From positions 1,984,001-2,048,000 of the forward strand of contig NZ_SDPW01000001.1 of NCBI RefSeq assembly GCF_004135645.1: a stretch of DNA of 64,000 nt, given 5' to 3'. Position 1 is the stretch's first letter, and each line of letters starts with the position of its first letter. This stretch comes from Senegalimassilia faecalis (GTDB taxonomy: Bacteria; Actinomycetota; Coriobacteriia; Coriobacteriales; Eggerthellaceae). Shown piece after piece: positions 16,262-24,645 of this stretch. A program made the position numbers and the translations under genes. The notes below the pieces were generated by a model, which saw only the letters and a list, made by a program, of their open reading frames with translations, ran no database searches and had not been told where the DNA came from.

Positions 16262-17580
16262 TGAGCAAGCCTTTCAATGTCGGTCAGAAAGCCCGGGTAG
16301 CTGACGCCCACGGCTTCGAAATTCTTGATGGAAACGGGCACCTTGCCGGTAAGCCCCACCAGCGACCACGTCATGGCCAGGCGATGATCGCCCAGCGAAT
16401 CGAACTGAAGCCCCTCGGGGACCGCCAGGTCGGGCTGGCCTTCGATGTACAGGTCGTCGCCTTCGCACCACGCGTCCACGCCCAGCTTGGCAAGCCCGTC
16501 GATAATGGCGGCCAAGCGGTCGGTTTCTTTCACGCGCAGTTCGTTGACCTGGCGAAACACCGTGACGCCATGGGCATGCGCCGCCACAAGCGCCAGCACG
16601 GGAATCTCATCGATGATGCCGGCGATCTTCTCGGCCGGAACCTCGCATCCGCGCAGGTGCGGCGTGTAGCACGCCTCGATGATGCCGTAGGGCTCCTTGC
16701 CCGCCGCGCCCGTGCGCGACATGCTGACCTCGGCGCCCATGCGCTCGAGCGTGCGCGTGAAGCCGATGCGCGCCGTGTTCAGGCTGACGTTTTCCACCTG
16801 GATGGTGCTACCCGGGCACATGACGGCCGCGCACACCAGGAAAGCCGCCGACGACGGGTCGCCCGGCACCAGCACCTCGCTGGCCTGGGGCTGCGCGGGG
16901 CCGGTGACGCTGGCCGTGCGCTCGCCAGCCGTGGTGGCCACGCCGTATTCGGGCAGCATAAGCTCGGTGTGGTTGCGGCTAGGCGCGGGCTCGTTCAGCG
17001 TGGTGGTGCCGTTGGCGTACATGCCGGCAAGCAGCACCGCGGTTTTGAGCTGGGCAGACGCCATGGGAGCGTCGTAGGTGATAGGGTGCAGGCCGCCGCC
17101 CACCACCGTGATGGGCAGATGCTCCTGGCCGGCCGGCTCGAAGTGCGCGCCCATCTTCATGAGCGGCGCGGTGATGCGGCGCATGGGGCGCTTCTGCAGC
17201 GAGGCGTCGCCCGTAAGCGTAGCGCGGATGGGCCACGGCGCCAGGATGCCCATGAGCAGCCGCACCGTGGTGCCGGAGTTGCCGCAGTCGATGGGGCCCT
17301 CCGGCTGCGAGGGGCCCGCCGCACCCCAGCCGGTGATGCCGCCGGCCAGGCTGCCGTCGGGCTGCTTTTCGAGGCTGACCTCGGCACCCAGCGCGCGCAC
17401 GGCCCCGATGGAGCTGCGCACGTCGGCGGAATCGAGCACGCCGGACACGCGAGAGGTGCCTTCGGCCATGGCTGAGAACAGCACAGCGCGATGGCTGATC
17501 GACTTGTCGCCCGGCACGTGCGTGGAGCCGCGCATGGGCGTGCCAAGCGGGTTGATGACGGTGATGTCGCTAGCTGACAT
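16258..17580 (-). CDS. aroA: 3-phosphoshikimate 1-carboxyvinyltransferase (EPSP synthase)
   Basis: AroA joins PEP to shikimate 3-phosphate in the chorismate pathway. HVPGDKSISHRA at the N-terminus, DCGNSGTTVRLLMG, and late NELRVKETDRLA and GDHRLAMTWS are all diagnostic. The ATG at 17580 is preferred over one at 17586 because AAGGAG is then 7 bases away. It overlaps tyrA upstream and cmk downstream. Chorismate supply is thus intact although the trp branch is damaged. Confidence 0.96.
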   Translation of the reverse strand: MSASDITVINPLGTPMRGSTHVPGDKSISHRAVLFSAMAEGTSRVSGVLDSADVRSSIGAVRALGAEVSLEKQPDGSLAGGITGWGAAGPSQPEGPIDCGNSGTTVRLLMGILAPWPIRATLTGDASLQKRPMRRITAPLMKMGAHFEPAGQEHLPITVVGGGLHPITYDAPMASAQLKTAVLLAGMYANGTTTLNEPAPSRNHTELMLPEYGVATTAGERTASVTGPAQPQASEVLVPGDPSSAAFLVCAAVMCPGSTIQVENVSLNTARIGFTRTLERMGAEVSMSRTGAAGKEPYGIIEACYTPHLRGCEVPAEKIAGIIDEIPVLALVAAHAHGVTVFRQVNELRVKETDRLAAIIDGLAKLGVDAWCEGDDLYIEGQPDLAVPEGLQFDSLGDHRLAMTWSLVGLTGKVPVSIKNFEAVGVSYPGFLTDIERLAQ

Positions 17581-18742
17581 GAGCATGCTCCTTCGGGGAA
17601 AGCGGCGAGAACGAAACGGAGAACCCGGCGTTGATAAGGTTCATGGACAGCTTGCCGATGTCGCCCTCGTCGGTAAGCACCAGCGACAGCACGGCCGAGT
17701 CCTCGGTGACGTGGTCGATCTCGATGGACTGGATGTTGCAGCCCACCTTCGACGTGATGGTGGTCACCTCGGCAACAACGCCCGGGCGGTCTTCCATGGG
17801 AATGCGTACTTCCAGCAAACGCTCGGTGCACGGCACCCATGCGGCAGGCAGCGCGCGGCGAGCGTCGGCCGACTCGGCCAAAAGCTGCGTGAGCGTGGCC
17901 CGGTCGTTGGCCTCAAGCGCGTCGGCGAACTGGCCGATGATGCCCTGCATCTCGCGCAGGCCCGCGTCAAGCGCGTCCTTGTTGTCGAACGCGATGCCGC
18001 ACCACAGCTCGGGCGAGCCGGCCGCGATGCGCGTTGAATCTTTGAAGCCGCCGGCAGCCAGGCGCATGAGCGCGTCTTGGCCTTTCGCGTGGCGCACGGC
18101 CAGCTGCACCAGCGAGCTTGCCATGAAGTGCGGAACGTGGCTGACCACGGCCACGGCAGCGTCGTGCTGCTCGCGCGGCAGGCTGATGACGCGCGCGCCG
18201 ATGGACGTGACCAGCTCGTGCAGGCGCGCGAAGTGCTCGGCCGGCGTGTCGGCGTCGGGGCACAAAATCCAGTACGCGCCCTTGAACAGGTCGGCGCGGG
18301 CGCCCTTGATGCCGTTTTTCTCGGAGCCGGCCATGGGGTGGCCCGGCACGTAATTGTGCGGATACGGAAGCGTTTCGGCGGCCATGCCGATGATGCGGCT
18401 TTTCGTGGACGCCGTGTCGGTGATGATGCCGCGGTAGTCCCACGCGGCCAAGTCGCGCAGATAGCCCTCGACAACGCTGACGGGCGTGGCCAGAACCACC
18501 AGGTCGCAGCCATCTTCGATAAACGCGCGGAACTCGGGGGCGTCGGGGGCCGCCGTGGCGGTTGCCCAGCCGCGGCTGACAGCCTCGCTGCGCGTGGCCA
18601 CGTCGGTATCCACGGCAAGCAGCTGCGCTTCAGGGCGCGCCTCGCGCAGCGCAGCGGCGAAGCTAGCGCCGATCAGCCCGAAGCCGATGACGGCAACCTT
18701 GTTAAAGCCCGCGCTTCGGTTGTTTTCAGTTTGTTGTGCCAT
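17570..18742 (-). CDS. tyrA: Prephenate dehydrogenase with ACT domain
   Basis: TyrA oxidatively decarboxylates prephenate toward tyrosine. The Rossmann motif VIGFGLIGASFA is near residue 17. ATPVSVVEGYL, DTASTKSRI, GHPMAGSEKNG and the late SHVPHFMASSL are family motifs. The C-terminal 75 residues form an ACT domain (RPGVVAEVTTITSKVGCN), which usually gives feedback control by an amino acid. I place the start at 18742 (MAQQTENN), as the upstream extension looks non-coding. The RBS is weak. It pairs with aroA in one aromatic operon. Confidence 0.93.
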   Translation of the reverse strand: MAQQTENNRSAGFNKVAVIGFGLIGASFAAALREARPEAQLLAVDTDVATRSEAVSRGWATATAAPDAPEFRAFIEDGCDLVVLATPVSVVEGYLRDLAAWDYRGIITDTASTKSRIIGMAAETLPYPHNYVPGHPMAGSEKNGIKGARADLFKGAYWILCPDADTPAEHFARLHELVTSIGARVISLPREQHDAAVAVVSHVPHFMASSLVQLAVRHAKGQDALMRLAAGGFKDSTRIAAGSPELWCGIAFDNKDALDAGLREMQGIIGQFADALEANDRATLTQLLAESADARRALPAAWVPCTERLLEVRIPMEDRPGVVAEVTTITSKVGCNIQSIEIDHVTEDSAVLSLVLTDEGDIGKLSMNLINAGFSVSFSPLSPKEHAHVS

Positions 18743-18917
18743 GTGGCGAAAGAGACCTTCCAGATCCGATCTAGGGTAGGACGTTCGGGCACGCGCCGGC
18801 AGGCCCCGAAAACACGAATGGCCAGCCGGAAGCGCCCGGCTGACCATTGTAACGCAAACGCCGCCCGCTCGCCCAGCGCCCAGCACACCACCAGCATGGC
18901 AACACGATTGGCAAGCG

Positions 18918-19799
18918 TTACTTGATGGACGCGTGCAGGGCCGCTACTTCTTCGGGCGTCAGTTCGCGCCATTGGCCGCGGGGCAGATCGCCCAGCTCGA
19001 TGGGGCCGAAGCTGTCGCGGTGCAGGGCTAAAACCCCGTGCTTGATAGCGGAAAGCATGCGTTTGACCTGGCGCTTTCGCCCTTCGCGCAGCACAACGCG
19101 CACCACGGCGCGCTCCTGCGAGCGCTTGCGCAGGATAGCGGCGCGCTGCGGGCTGGGCACGCTGCCGTTCGGCTCGTGCTCGGGCACGGCCGGCGGCACC
19201 TCAAGCATGGCCAGCGCCCGCTTGGCCTCGGCGCCTTCCACCAACGCCGCGCGCGCCGGCGCCGTCATGCCGTCGTCAAGCTGGATGCCGCGCTCAAGGC
19301 GTTCAAGCTGCTCAGGCGTGGGCTTGCCGTTCACCAGCGCCAGATAGCGCTTCTCCACATGGTGCCGCGGGTGCAAAAGGCCGTTGCCCAGCTCGCCGTC
19401 GGTGCTGAACAGCAAAAGCCCCGTGGTGTCGAAGTCCAGCCGCCCGATGGGGAACAGCCCCGGGAAGCGGTCAGTGGGCACCAGCTCGGCCACCGTGGGG
19501 CGGCCCTGCGGGTCGGACATGGTGGTGACGTAGCCGGCCGGCTTGTGCAGCATGATGGTGACGGGGCCTTGCGCCAGATGCACGGGCACGCCGTCAACGG
19601 CCACTTCGTCAACAAGCGGATCGACTTTGCTGCCCAGCTCGGTGACCACCTGGCCGTTCACCGTCACGCGACCGGCCGTCATGAGGTTTTCCGACCCGCG
19701 GCGGCTTGCCGCGCCGGCGCGCGCCAGGAACTTCTGCAGGCGCATAGGCACGATGCGCTCGTCAGGCTGCTGCTGATTGGGCTTCAACGGTTTGCTCAT
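18918..19799 (-). CDS. rluB: rRNA large-subunit pseudouridine synthase, RluB/RsuA type
   Basis: An N-terminal S4 RNA-binding domain (MRLQKFLARAGAASRRGSENLM) precedes the catalytic domain with IGRLDFDTTGLLLFS, which carries the active-site Asp, and a late REGRKRQVKRML motif. The family isomerises single uridines in 23S or 16S rRNA. I choose the ATG at 19799 (MSKPLK) with RBS GGGAG, 13 bp after scpB. The product is 293 residues. The scpA-scpB-rluB order is widespread in Gram-positive bacteria. Confidence 0.92.
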   Translation of the reverse strand: MSKPLKPNQQQPDERIVPMRLQKFLARAGAASRRGSENLMTAGRVTVNGQVVTELGSKVDPLVDEVAVDGVPVHLAQGPVTIMLHKPAGYVTTMSDPQGRPTVAELVPTDRFPGLFPIGRLDFDTTGLLLFSTDGELGNGLLHPRHHVEKRYLALVNGKPTPEQLERLERGIQLDDGMTAPARAALVEGAEAKRALAMLEVPPAVPEHEPNGSVPSPQRAAILRKRSQERAVVRVVLREGRKRQVKRMLSAIKHGVLALHRDSFGPIELGDLPRGQWRELTPEEVAALHASIK

Positions 19800-19812
19800 G
19801 ATTGCACTCCCG

Positions 19813-20622
19813 CTATTCGTCATCTGTTTCAAAGGTTAGATTATCGAAGTCAATCTTATCGACCAACCCAAAGCTTGCAGCCATCGCATCTGCAAGCGTT
19901 TGTTGAGCGGCCTCGCCAGCAGGGCCAGTTTGCCCGCCGGAAAGCTGGCCGGCATCGCCTTCGTCATCGAAATCGAAGCGCACATCGGCAAACGGGTCGT
20001 CATCTTCGCCATCGGCCTGCGCGGCCGGCGCGACGTACACGTTTTCCGAACTGGCGCTCAGCCGCTCGCGGATAAGCTCGCGCGTGGCGTCGTCGGGCGC
20101 GTACTGGTCCAAATCGGGGAGGTCGCGCACCGAGCGCAGGCCGAACTTCTCCAGAAAGCCGCGCGTGGTGGCGTACAGCGTGGGGTTGCCCGGCGCATCG
20201 GCCTGGCCGGCTTCGCGCACCAAGCCTTTCTCCACCAGGGAGTTTATGGAACTGTCGGAATTCACGCCGCGCACGCTGGCCACGCCGGCGCGCGTGACGG
20301 GCTGCAGGTACGCCACGATGGCAAGCGTTTCCATGGCCGCCTGCGACAGCTTGCGCGTGTCCCACGACAGCACATAGCGCTCCACCAGCTCGTGATACGC
20401 CGGGTGCGTGTACAGCCGCCAGCCGCCCGCAACCTCGCGCAGCTGGATGCCGCGGCCTTCGCGCTCGAAGCGCTCGCGCAGGTCAACCAGCGTTTCCTCC
20501 ACCAGCTTCGGGTCTACTTCCAGCATGTCGGCAAGCGTGATGACGCCCACCGGCTCATCGGTTACGAACAGCAGCGCCTCAACGGCACCGGCAAGCTGAC
20601 TTTCGTCCAAACCTTGAAACAT
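19813..20622 (-). CDS. scpB: Segregation and condensation protein B
   Basis: ScpB is the winged-helix partner of ScpA in the SMC condensin that organises the chromosome. The segment AVEALLFVTDEPV at the start, LSQAAMETLAIVAYLQPVTR and the RGVNSDSSINSLVEKGLV helix are typical. Residues about 190-269 form an acidic, low-complexity tail longer than usual. RBS GGGAAGG lies 5 bases before the ATG. Confidence 0.93.
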   Translation of the reverse strand: MFQGLDESQLAGAVEALLFVTDEPVGVITLADMLEVDPKLVEETLVDLRERFEREGRGIQLREVAGGWRLYTHPAYHELVERYVLSWDTRKLSQAAMETLAIVAYLQPVTRAGVASVRGVNSDSSINSLVEKGLVREAGQADAPGNPTLYATTRGFLEKFGLRSVRDLPDLDQYAPDDATRELIRERLSASSENVYVAPAAQADGEDDDPFADVRFDFDDEGDAGQLSGGQTGPAGEAAQQTLADAMAASFGLVDKIDFDNLTFETDDE

Positions 20623-20633
20623 TGCGGCCTTCC

Positions 20634-21425
20634 CTATTCCTCGCCTACCGACGTGAGGGCGTCTTCGCCGTCGAGCAGAAGTTCGCCGGAGCCCTCGATG
20701 TAGTCGATGTCGATATCGCCGAACAGCTCGGACTGCTGAACGGTTACCATGGAGCGCTTGTACAGCTCCAGCACCGCCAAAAACGTGACCACCACCAGCG
20801 GTTTCGGCGTCTCAGGCGTCACCAGCTGCGAGAACCGCAGGTGCCCCAGGTTCTTGATGCGCTGGTGAATGGCGCGCACGTGCACCTCCACGGGGATGGG
20901 CTTCGCCGCGATGTGCTCGCTTTCCAGCAGGAATACCTCGCGGCGCGCCAGCGCCTGCGCGGCCAAAAGCGCCAGCGAGTCAAGCGACACGTCGCGCAAG
21001 AAGTCGGGCATAAGCTCAAGGAAGCTGGCGTCGGGCCCGAACGGGCGCGGGTGCATGCGGCCTTCCATCACGAACCGCTCGTGCAGCGCGGCGGCGGCGT
21101 TCTTGAACTGCTTGTACTCCAGAAGGCGATCCACCAGCAAATCGCGCGCTTCCGATGGCGCCAGCTCGGCGATGTCGTCGTCAAGCTGCATCTGTTCGCG
21201 CGGCAAAAGGCTGTCGGCCTTGATTTCCAGCAGCGTGCTGGCCACCAGCAGAAAGTCGCTGGCCACGTCCAGGTCAAGGTTTTGCAGGCGCGCCACCTCG
21301 GCCAGGTACTGGTCGGCAATTTCAGTGATGTTGATAGCCCCAATGTCAACCTTCTGGCGGCTGACCAGGTACAACAGCAGATCGAACGGCCCTTCGAAGC
21401 TGTCTGTGCGAACGCGATACGACAC
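20634..21425 (-). CDS. scpA: Segregation and condensation protein A
   Basis: ScpA is the kleisin that bridges the SMC heads. FEGPFDLLLYLVSRQKVDIGAI at the N-terminus and AINITEIADQYL are hallmarks, as is the C-terminal winged helix (VVTFLAVLELYKRSMVTVQQSELFGDI). It is 263 residues, starts with GTG and lies 15 bp after the M50 protease gene. scpB follows 11 bp later. Confidence 0.94.
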   Translation of the reverse strand: MSYRVRTDSFEGPFDLLLYLVSRQKVDIGAINITEIADQYLAEVARLQNLDLDVASDFLLVASTLLEIKADSLLPREQMQLDDDIAELAPSEARDLLVDRLLEYKQFKNAAAALHERFVMEGRMHPRPFGPDASFLELMPDFLRDVSLDSLALLAAQALARREVFLLESEHIAAKPIPVEVHVRAIHQRIKNLGHLRFSQLVTPETPKPLVVVTFLAVLELYKRSMVTVQQSELFGDIDIDYIEGSGELLLDGEDALTSVGEE

Positions 21426-21439
21426 TCAAGCGCCCCGCT

Positions 21440-22123
21440 TTACGAAATGCGGAACGGGAACAGCAGATTGCCCACGTTGCCCGCCGTGACGTCCAAGTAG
21501 ATGCCGAACGGGTTCACATGGATGATGTACGGCAGCAAAATGGCCACGATCATGAAGATGGGGAACGCGTACTGCTGCACCTGGTAGTACTTCGGCAGCC
21601 ACTTCACGGGCATGAAGAACGCGAAGATGGAGCTGCCGTCAAGCGGCGGAATGGGCAACAGGTTAAAGAACATCAGGTACAAGTTGATGAGCGCGAACAT
21701 GGGCAAGAACATCAAGTAGAAGTAGTGGAAAAACTCGCTTTCCACCACCCATTGCGCCACAGGGCAGAAGCCGTACAGCACCCACGCCACAACGCCGGCA
21801 AGCACGGCCAGCAGCAAGTTGGCGGCCGGGCCGGCCAAGCCGACGATGAGGTCGCCCTTGCGCGGGTCTTTGAAGTACGCCGGGTTGTACGGCACGGGTT
21901 TGGCGTAACCGAACACCGGCATGTTCATGGCCATCAGCAAAAACGGCATGATAACCGTGCCGAACGGGTCGATGTGCGCCAGCGGGTTGAACGACAGACG
22001 CCCCGCACGCTTCGCCGTGGGGTCGCCCAGTTTGTATGCCGCGAAACCGTGCGACATCTCGTGCAACACGATGGCGGGGATGAAGCTCAGGATAGAGCAG
22101 ATGAGATAAGGAAGTGTAGTCAT
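21440..22123 (-). CDS. Site-2-type membrane metalloprotease (M50 family)
   Basis: The product has a zinc-binding HEMSH at residues 21-25 inside the first transmembrane helix and NLLPIPPLDGS, the second M50 motif with the metal-ligand Asp, in a later helix. It is a polytopic protein of 227 residues without a PDZ domain, like the short rhomboid-size M50 proteins that usually sit next to scpAB. The substrate is unknown. Confidence 0.9.
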   Translation of the reverse strand: MTTLPYLICSILSFIPAIVLHEMSHGFAAYKLGDPTAKRAGRLSFNPLAHIDPFGTVIMPFLLMAMNMPVFGYAKPVPYNPAYFKDPRKGDLIVGLAGPAANLLLAVLAGVVAWVLYGFCPVAQWVVESEFFHYFYLMFLPMFALINLYLMFFNLLPIPPLDGSSIFAFFMPVKWLPKYYQVQQYAFPIFMIVAILLPYIIHVNPFGIYLDVTAGNVGNLLFPFRIS

Positions 22124-22246
22124 AATTTGTTCAGTATACCGTCATCTGCCGAAAGAAGAAACCGGGAAACGAAAGCTAACAAAACTGTAACCTGCGCAAT
22201 GTAACCTGCGCGTACGAGCTGTGCGGCATTCGATCGCAAAACTAAA

Positions 22247-22278
22247 CGGGAGCGAAGAGATTGCCCCCTTCGCTCCCG
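22247..22278 (-). terminator. Rho-independent terminator after serC
   Basis: An 11-bp perfect stem (cgggagcgaag, 22247-22257; complement 22268-22278). On the minus strand it is followed by TTTAGTTTTG, and serC ends 39 bp before it. Confidence 0.8.
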
Positions 22279-22316
22279 CATTCGCCAATGAGGATGACGT
22301 CGCGCGCCGAAACTCC

Positions 22317-23399
22317 TTACGCGTTTTCGCGCTCGAACTTGTCCATGAACTGCACGAGCGCCTCCACGCCCGCCTTCGGCATGGCGTTGTAGATGCTGGC
22401 GCGCATGCCGCCGACGCTGCGGTGGCCCTTGATGTTCTCGATGCCGGCGGCCTTGGCCTCGGCGATGAACTTCGCGTCCAGGTCGGGGCTGCCCGTGACG
22501 AACGGCACGTTCATAAGCGAGCGGAACTCCTTCTTCGCCGTGCCGCTGAACAGCTTCGACTGATCCAGATAGTCGTACAGGATGGCCGCCTTCTCCTGGT
22601 TCATGCGCTGCATAACCTCAAGGCCGCCAAGGCCCTTGAGCCACTGGAACACCTTGCCGCACATGTAGATGCCGTAGCACGGCGGGGTGTTCGACAGGCT
22701 GCCGGCGTCGGCCTGCGTCTTGTAGCGCATGATAGTGGGCGTGAACGGCAGCACGTCCTCGCGGATAAGGTCGTCGCGCACGATGACGATGACCACGCCG
22801 GCCGGGCCGACGTTTTTCTGCACGCCGCCGTAGATAAGGCCGTACTTCGTCACGTCCATGGGCTCGGAGAGGAACATGCTGGACACGTCGGACACGAGCG
22901 GGATGTTGCCGGTGTCGGGAAGCTTCGGGTAGCGCGTGCCGTACACCGTTTCGTTCTGGCAGATGTAGACGTAGTCGGCATCGGGGGAAAACGCCAGGCC
23001 GTCCACATCGGGCACGTACGTGAAGTTTTCGTCCTCGGAGCTGGCCACGCAGTTGGCCTGGCCGTACAGCTTCGCCTCCTTGAACGCCTTCTTCGACCAG
23101 TTGCCCGACACGATGTAGTCGGCAACCTTGTTCTGCATGAGGTTCATCGGGATGGCCGCGAACTGCTGCGTGGCGCCGCCCTGCAAAAACAGCACGCGGT
23201 AGTTGTCGGGGATGCCCATGAGGTCGCGGATGTCCTGCTCGGCCGTTTCGATGATGCCCTTGAACGCGGCGGAGCGGTGAGACATCTCCATGACCGACAT
23301 GCCCGTGCCCTGGTAATCGAGCATTTCCGCAGCGGCAGAGGACAGCACCTCCTCGGGGAGCACTGCCGGACCGGCCGAGAAATTGTACACACGAGCCAT
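22317..23399 (-). CDS. serC: Phosphoserine aminotransferase
   Basis: SerC makes 3-phosphoserine from 3-phosphohydroxypyruvate using glutamate and PLP. The start (MARVYNFSAGPAVLPEEVL) is diagnostic and has AAGGAGG at proper spacing, so a longer upstream frame is not used. The PLP Lys is K195 in YGGVQKNVGPAG. FLQGGATQQFA and HRSVGGMRASIYNAM bind cofactor and substrate. It has the usual length (360) and stands alone, divergent from nadA. Confidence 0.97.
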   Translation of the reverse strand: MARVYNFSAGPAVLPEEVLSSAAAEMLDYQGTGMSVMEMSHRSAAFKGIIETAEQDIRDLMGIPDNYRVLFLQGGATQQFAAIPMNLMQNKVADYIVSGNWSKKAFKEAKLYGQANCVASSEDENFTYVPDVDGLAFSPDADYVYICQNETVYGTRYPKLPDTGNIPLVSDVSSMFLSEPMDVTKYGLIYGGVQKNVGPAGVVIVIVRDDLIREDVLPFTPTIMRYKTQADAGSLSNTPPCYGIYMCGKVFQWLKGLGGLEVMQRMNQEKAAILYDYLDQSKLFSGTAKKEFRSLMNVPFVTGSPDLDAKFIAEAKAAGIENIKGHRSVGGMRASIYNAMPKAGVEALVQFMDKFERENA

Positions 23400-23575
23400 G
23401 CTGAACCTCCTTGGGTTTGCGGTCAGGGATGCGGTGCGCGGTGCGCGGTGCCGCGTTGCGCAGGTTTGCGTTGTGCTCAGTATGACGCGCAAACATGTTG
23501 AACCTACCGGCGATGCGGGAATTGCCCGCAGACGGCGAAAGCGCGGCGCGGGCGGCGAAAGGTGGAGAAACCTTG

Positions 23576-23609
23576 AAACTTTACAGGTGACTTGTCAGCT
23601 GTAAAGTTT
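23576..23609 (+). promoter_or_regulatory. Candidate NiaR operator upstream of nadA
   Basis: A 34-bp near-perfect palindrome, matching at 15 of 17 half-site positions, with arms aaactttacag and ctgtaaagttt and centre GTGACT/TGTCAG. It lies 54 bp before the nadA start and just upstream of a TATATAAG stretch that could be the -10 region. The last gene of the nad operon encodes NiaR, the nicotinate-responsive repressor of NAD synthesis, so autoregulation fits. The site assignment is inference from position and symmetry. Confidence 0.7.
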
Positions 23610-23662
23610 TGGTGCCATACTGCGGCGTCATATATAAGGTACGAACCCTCTGGAGCATCATC

Positions 23663-24634
23663 ATGAGCGAAGCGAACGCCCCCCAACAGCGCGCCGATCA
23701 GGCCGCCGGCACCATCGAGGCGCTAACGAAACAAATCCAGCAACTAAAGGCGCAGCGCGACGCCGTGATTCTAGCGCACTACTACGTGCCGCCCGAGGTG
23801 CAGGACGTAGCCGACTATGTTGGCGACAGCTTCGCACTGGCGAAACTGGCCGTTGACCTGCCACAACAAACCATCGTGCTTTGCGGCGTGGAGTTCATGG
23901 GCGAATCGGCGAAGCTGCTGAACCCCGAAAAGCGCGTGCTTTTGCCCGAGCCGGGCGCCGACTGCCCCATGGCGCACATGGTGCGCAAAGCCGACATCGA
24001 CCGCGTGCGCGCCGAGCACGACGACCTTGCCGTAGTGTGCTACGTCAACTCCACGGCCGAGGCGAAAACGTGGTCGGACGTGTGCGTGACCTCGTCAAAC
24101 GCCGTGAAGATCTGCCACGCGCTGCCGCAGCGCAACATCCTGTTCATCCCTGACATGAACCTGGGCCGCTACGTGGCCGAGCAGCTGCCGGAAAAGCACG
24201 TCATCCTGAACAAGGGCTACTGCCCGCGTCACGTCACCATCAACCGGCAGCAGGTCATCGATCTTGAAGAGGCCTACCCCGAAGCCGTGGTGATGGCGCA
24301 CCCCGAGTGCCCGGCCGACGTGCTTGACGAAGCCGACTTCATCGGGTCGACGAAAGGCATGATCGAGCACGCCACCGCCTCGGACGCGCGCGACTTCATC
24401 GTGTGCACCGTGGTGGGCATCCTGCGCGAACTCGAGCGCCGCAACGCGGGCACGAGCAAGCGCTTCCACTTCCCCGCCACCACGCCGCGTTGCGTGAACA
24501 TGGACCAGGTGACGCTGCCGAAGGTAGCCGCGTGCCTGCGAAACCCCGCGCCATACGAAGTGCACGTCAGCGAAGAGCTGGCCCCCGCCGCCCGCGTGAC
24601 GCTCGAACGCATGCTGGAATACGCCGCAAAGTAG
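23663..24634 (+). CDS. nadA: Quinolinate synthase
   Basis: NadA condenses iminoaspartate with dihydroxyacetone phosphate to quinolinate using a [4Fe-4S] cluster. Likely cluster ligands are C74 (LCGVEFMGES), C187 (KGYCPRHV) and C277 (TPRCVNM), spaced as in the Bacillus-type enzyme. HYYVPPEVQDVADYVGDS and AHPECPADV are conserved. I use the ATG at 23663 (MSEANAPQQ) with GGAG 8 bases before it. Length is 323. It heads nadABC-niaR. Confidence 0.95.
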   Translation: MSEANAPQQRADQAAGTIEALTKQIQQLKAQRDAVILAHYYVPPEVQDVADYVGDSFALAKLAVDLPQQTIVLCGVEFMGESAKLLNPEKRVLLPEPGADCPMAHMVRKADIDRVRAEHDDLAVVCYVNSTAEAKTWSDVCVTSSNAVKICHALPQRNILFIPDMNLGRYVAEQLPEKHVILNKGYCPRHVTINRQQVIDLEEAYPEAVVMAHPECPADVLDEADFIGSTKGMIEHATASDARDFIVCTVVGILRELERRNAGTSKRFHFPATTPRCVNMDQVTLPKVAACLRNPAPYEVHVSEELAPAARVTLERMLEYAAK

Positions 24635-24645
24635 ATGAGAGCGAA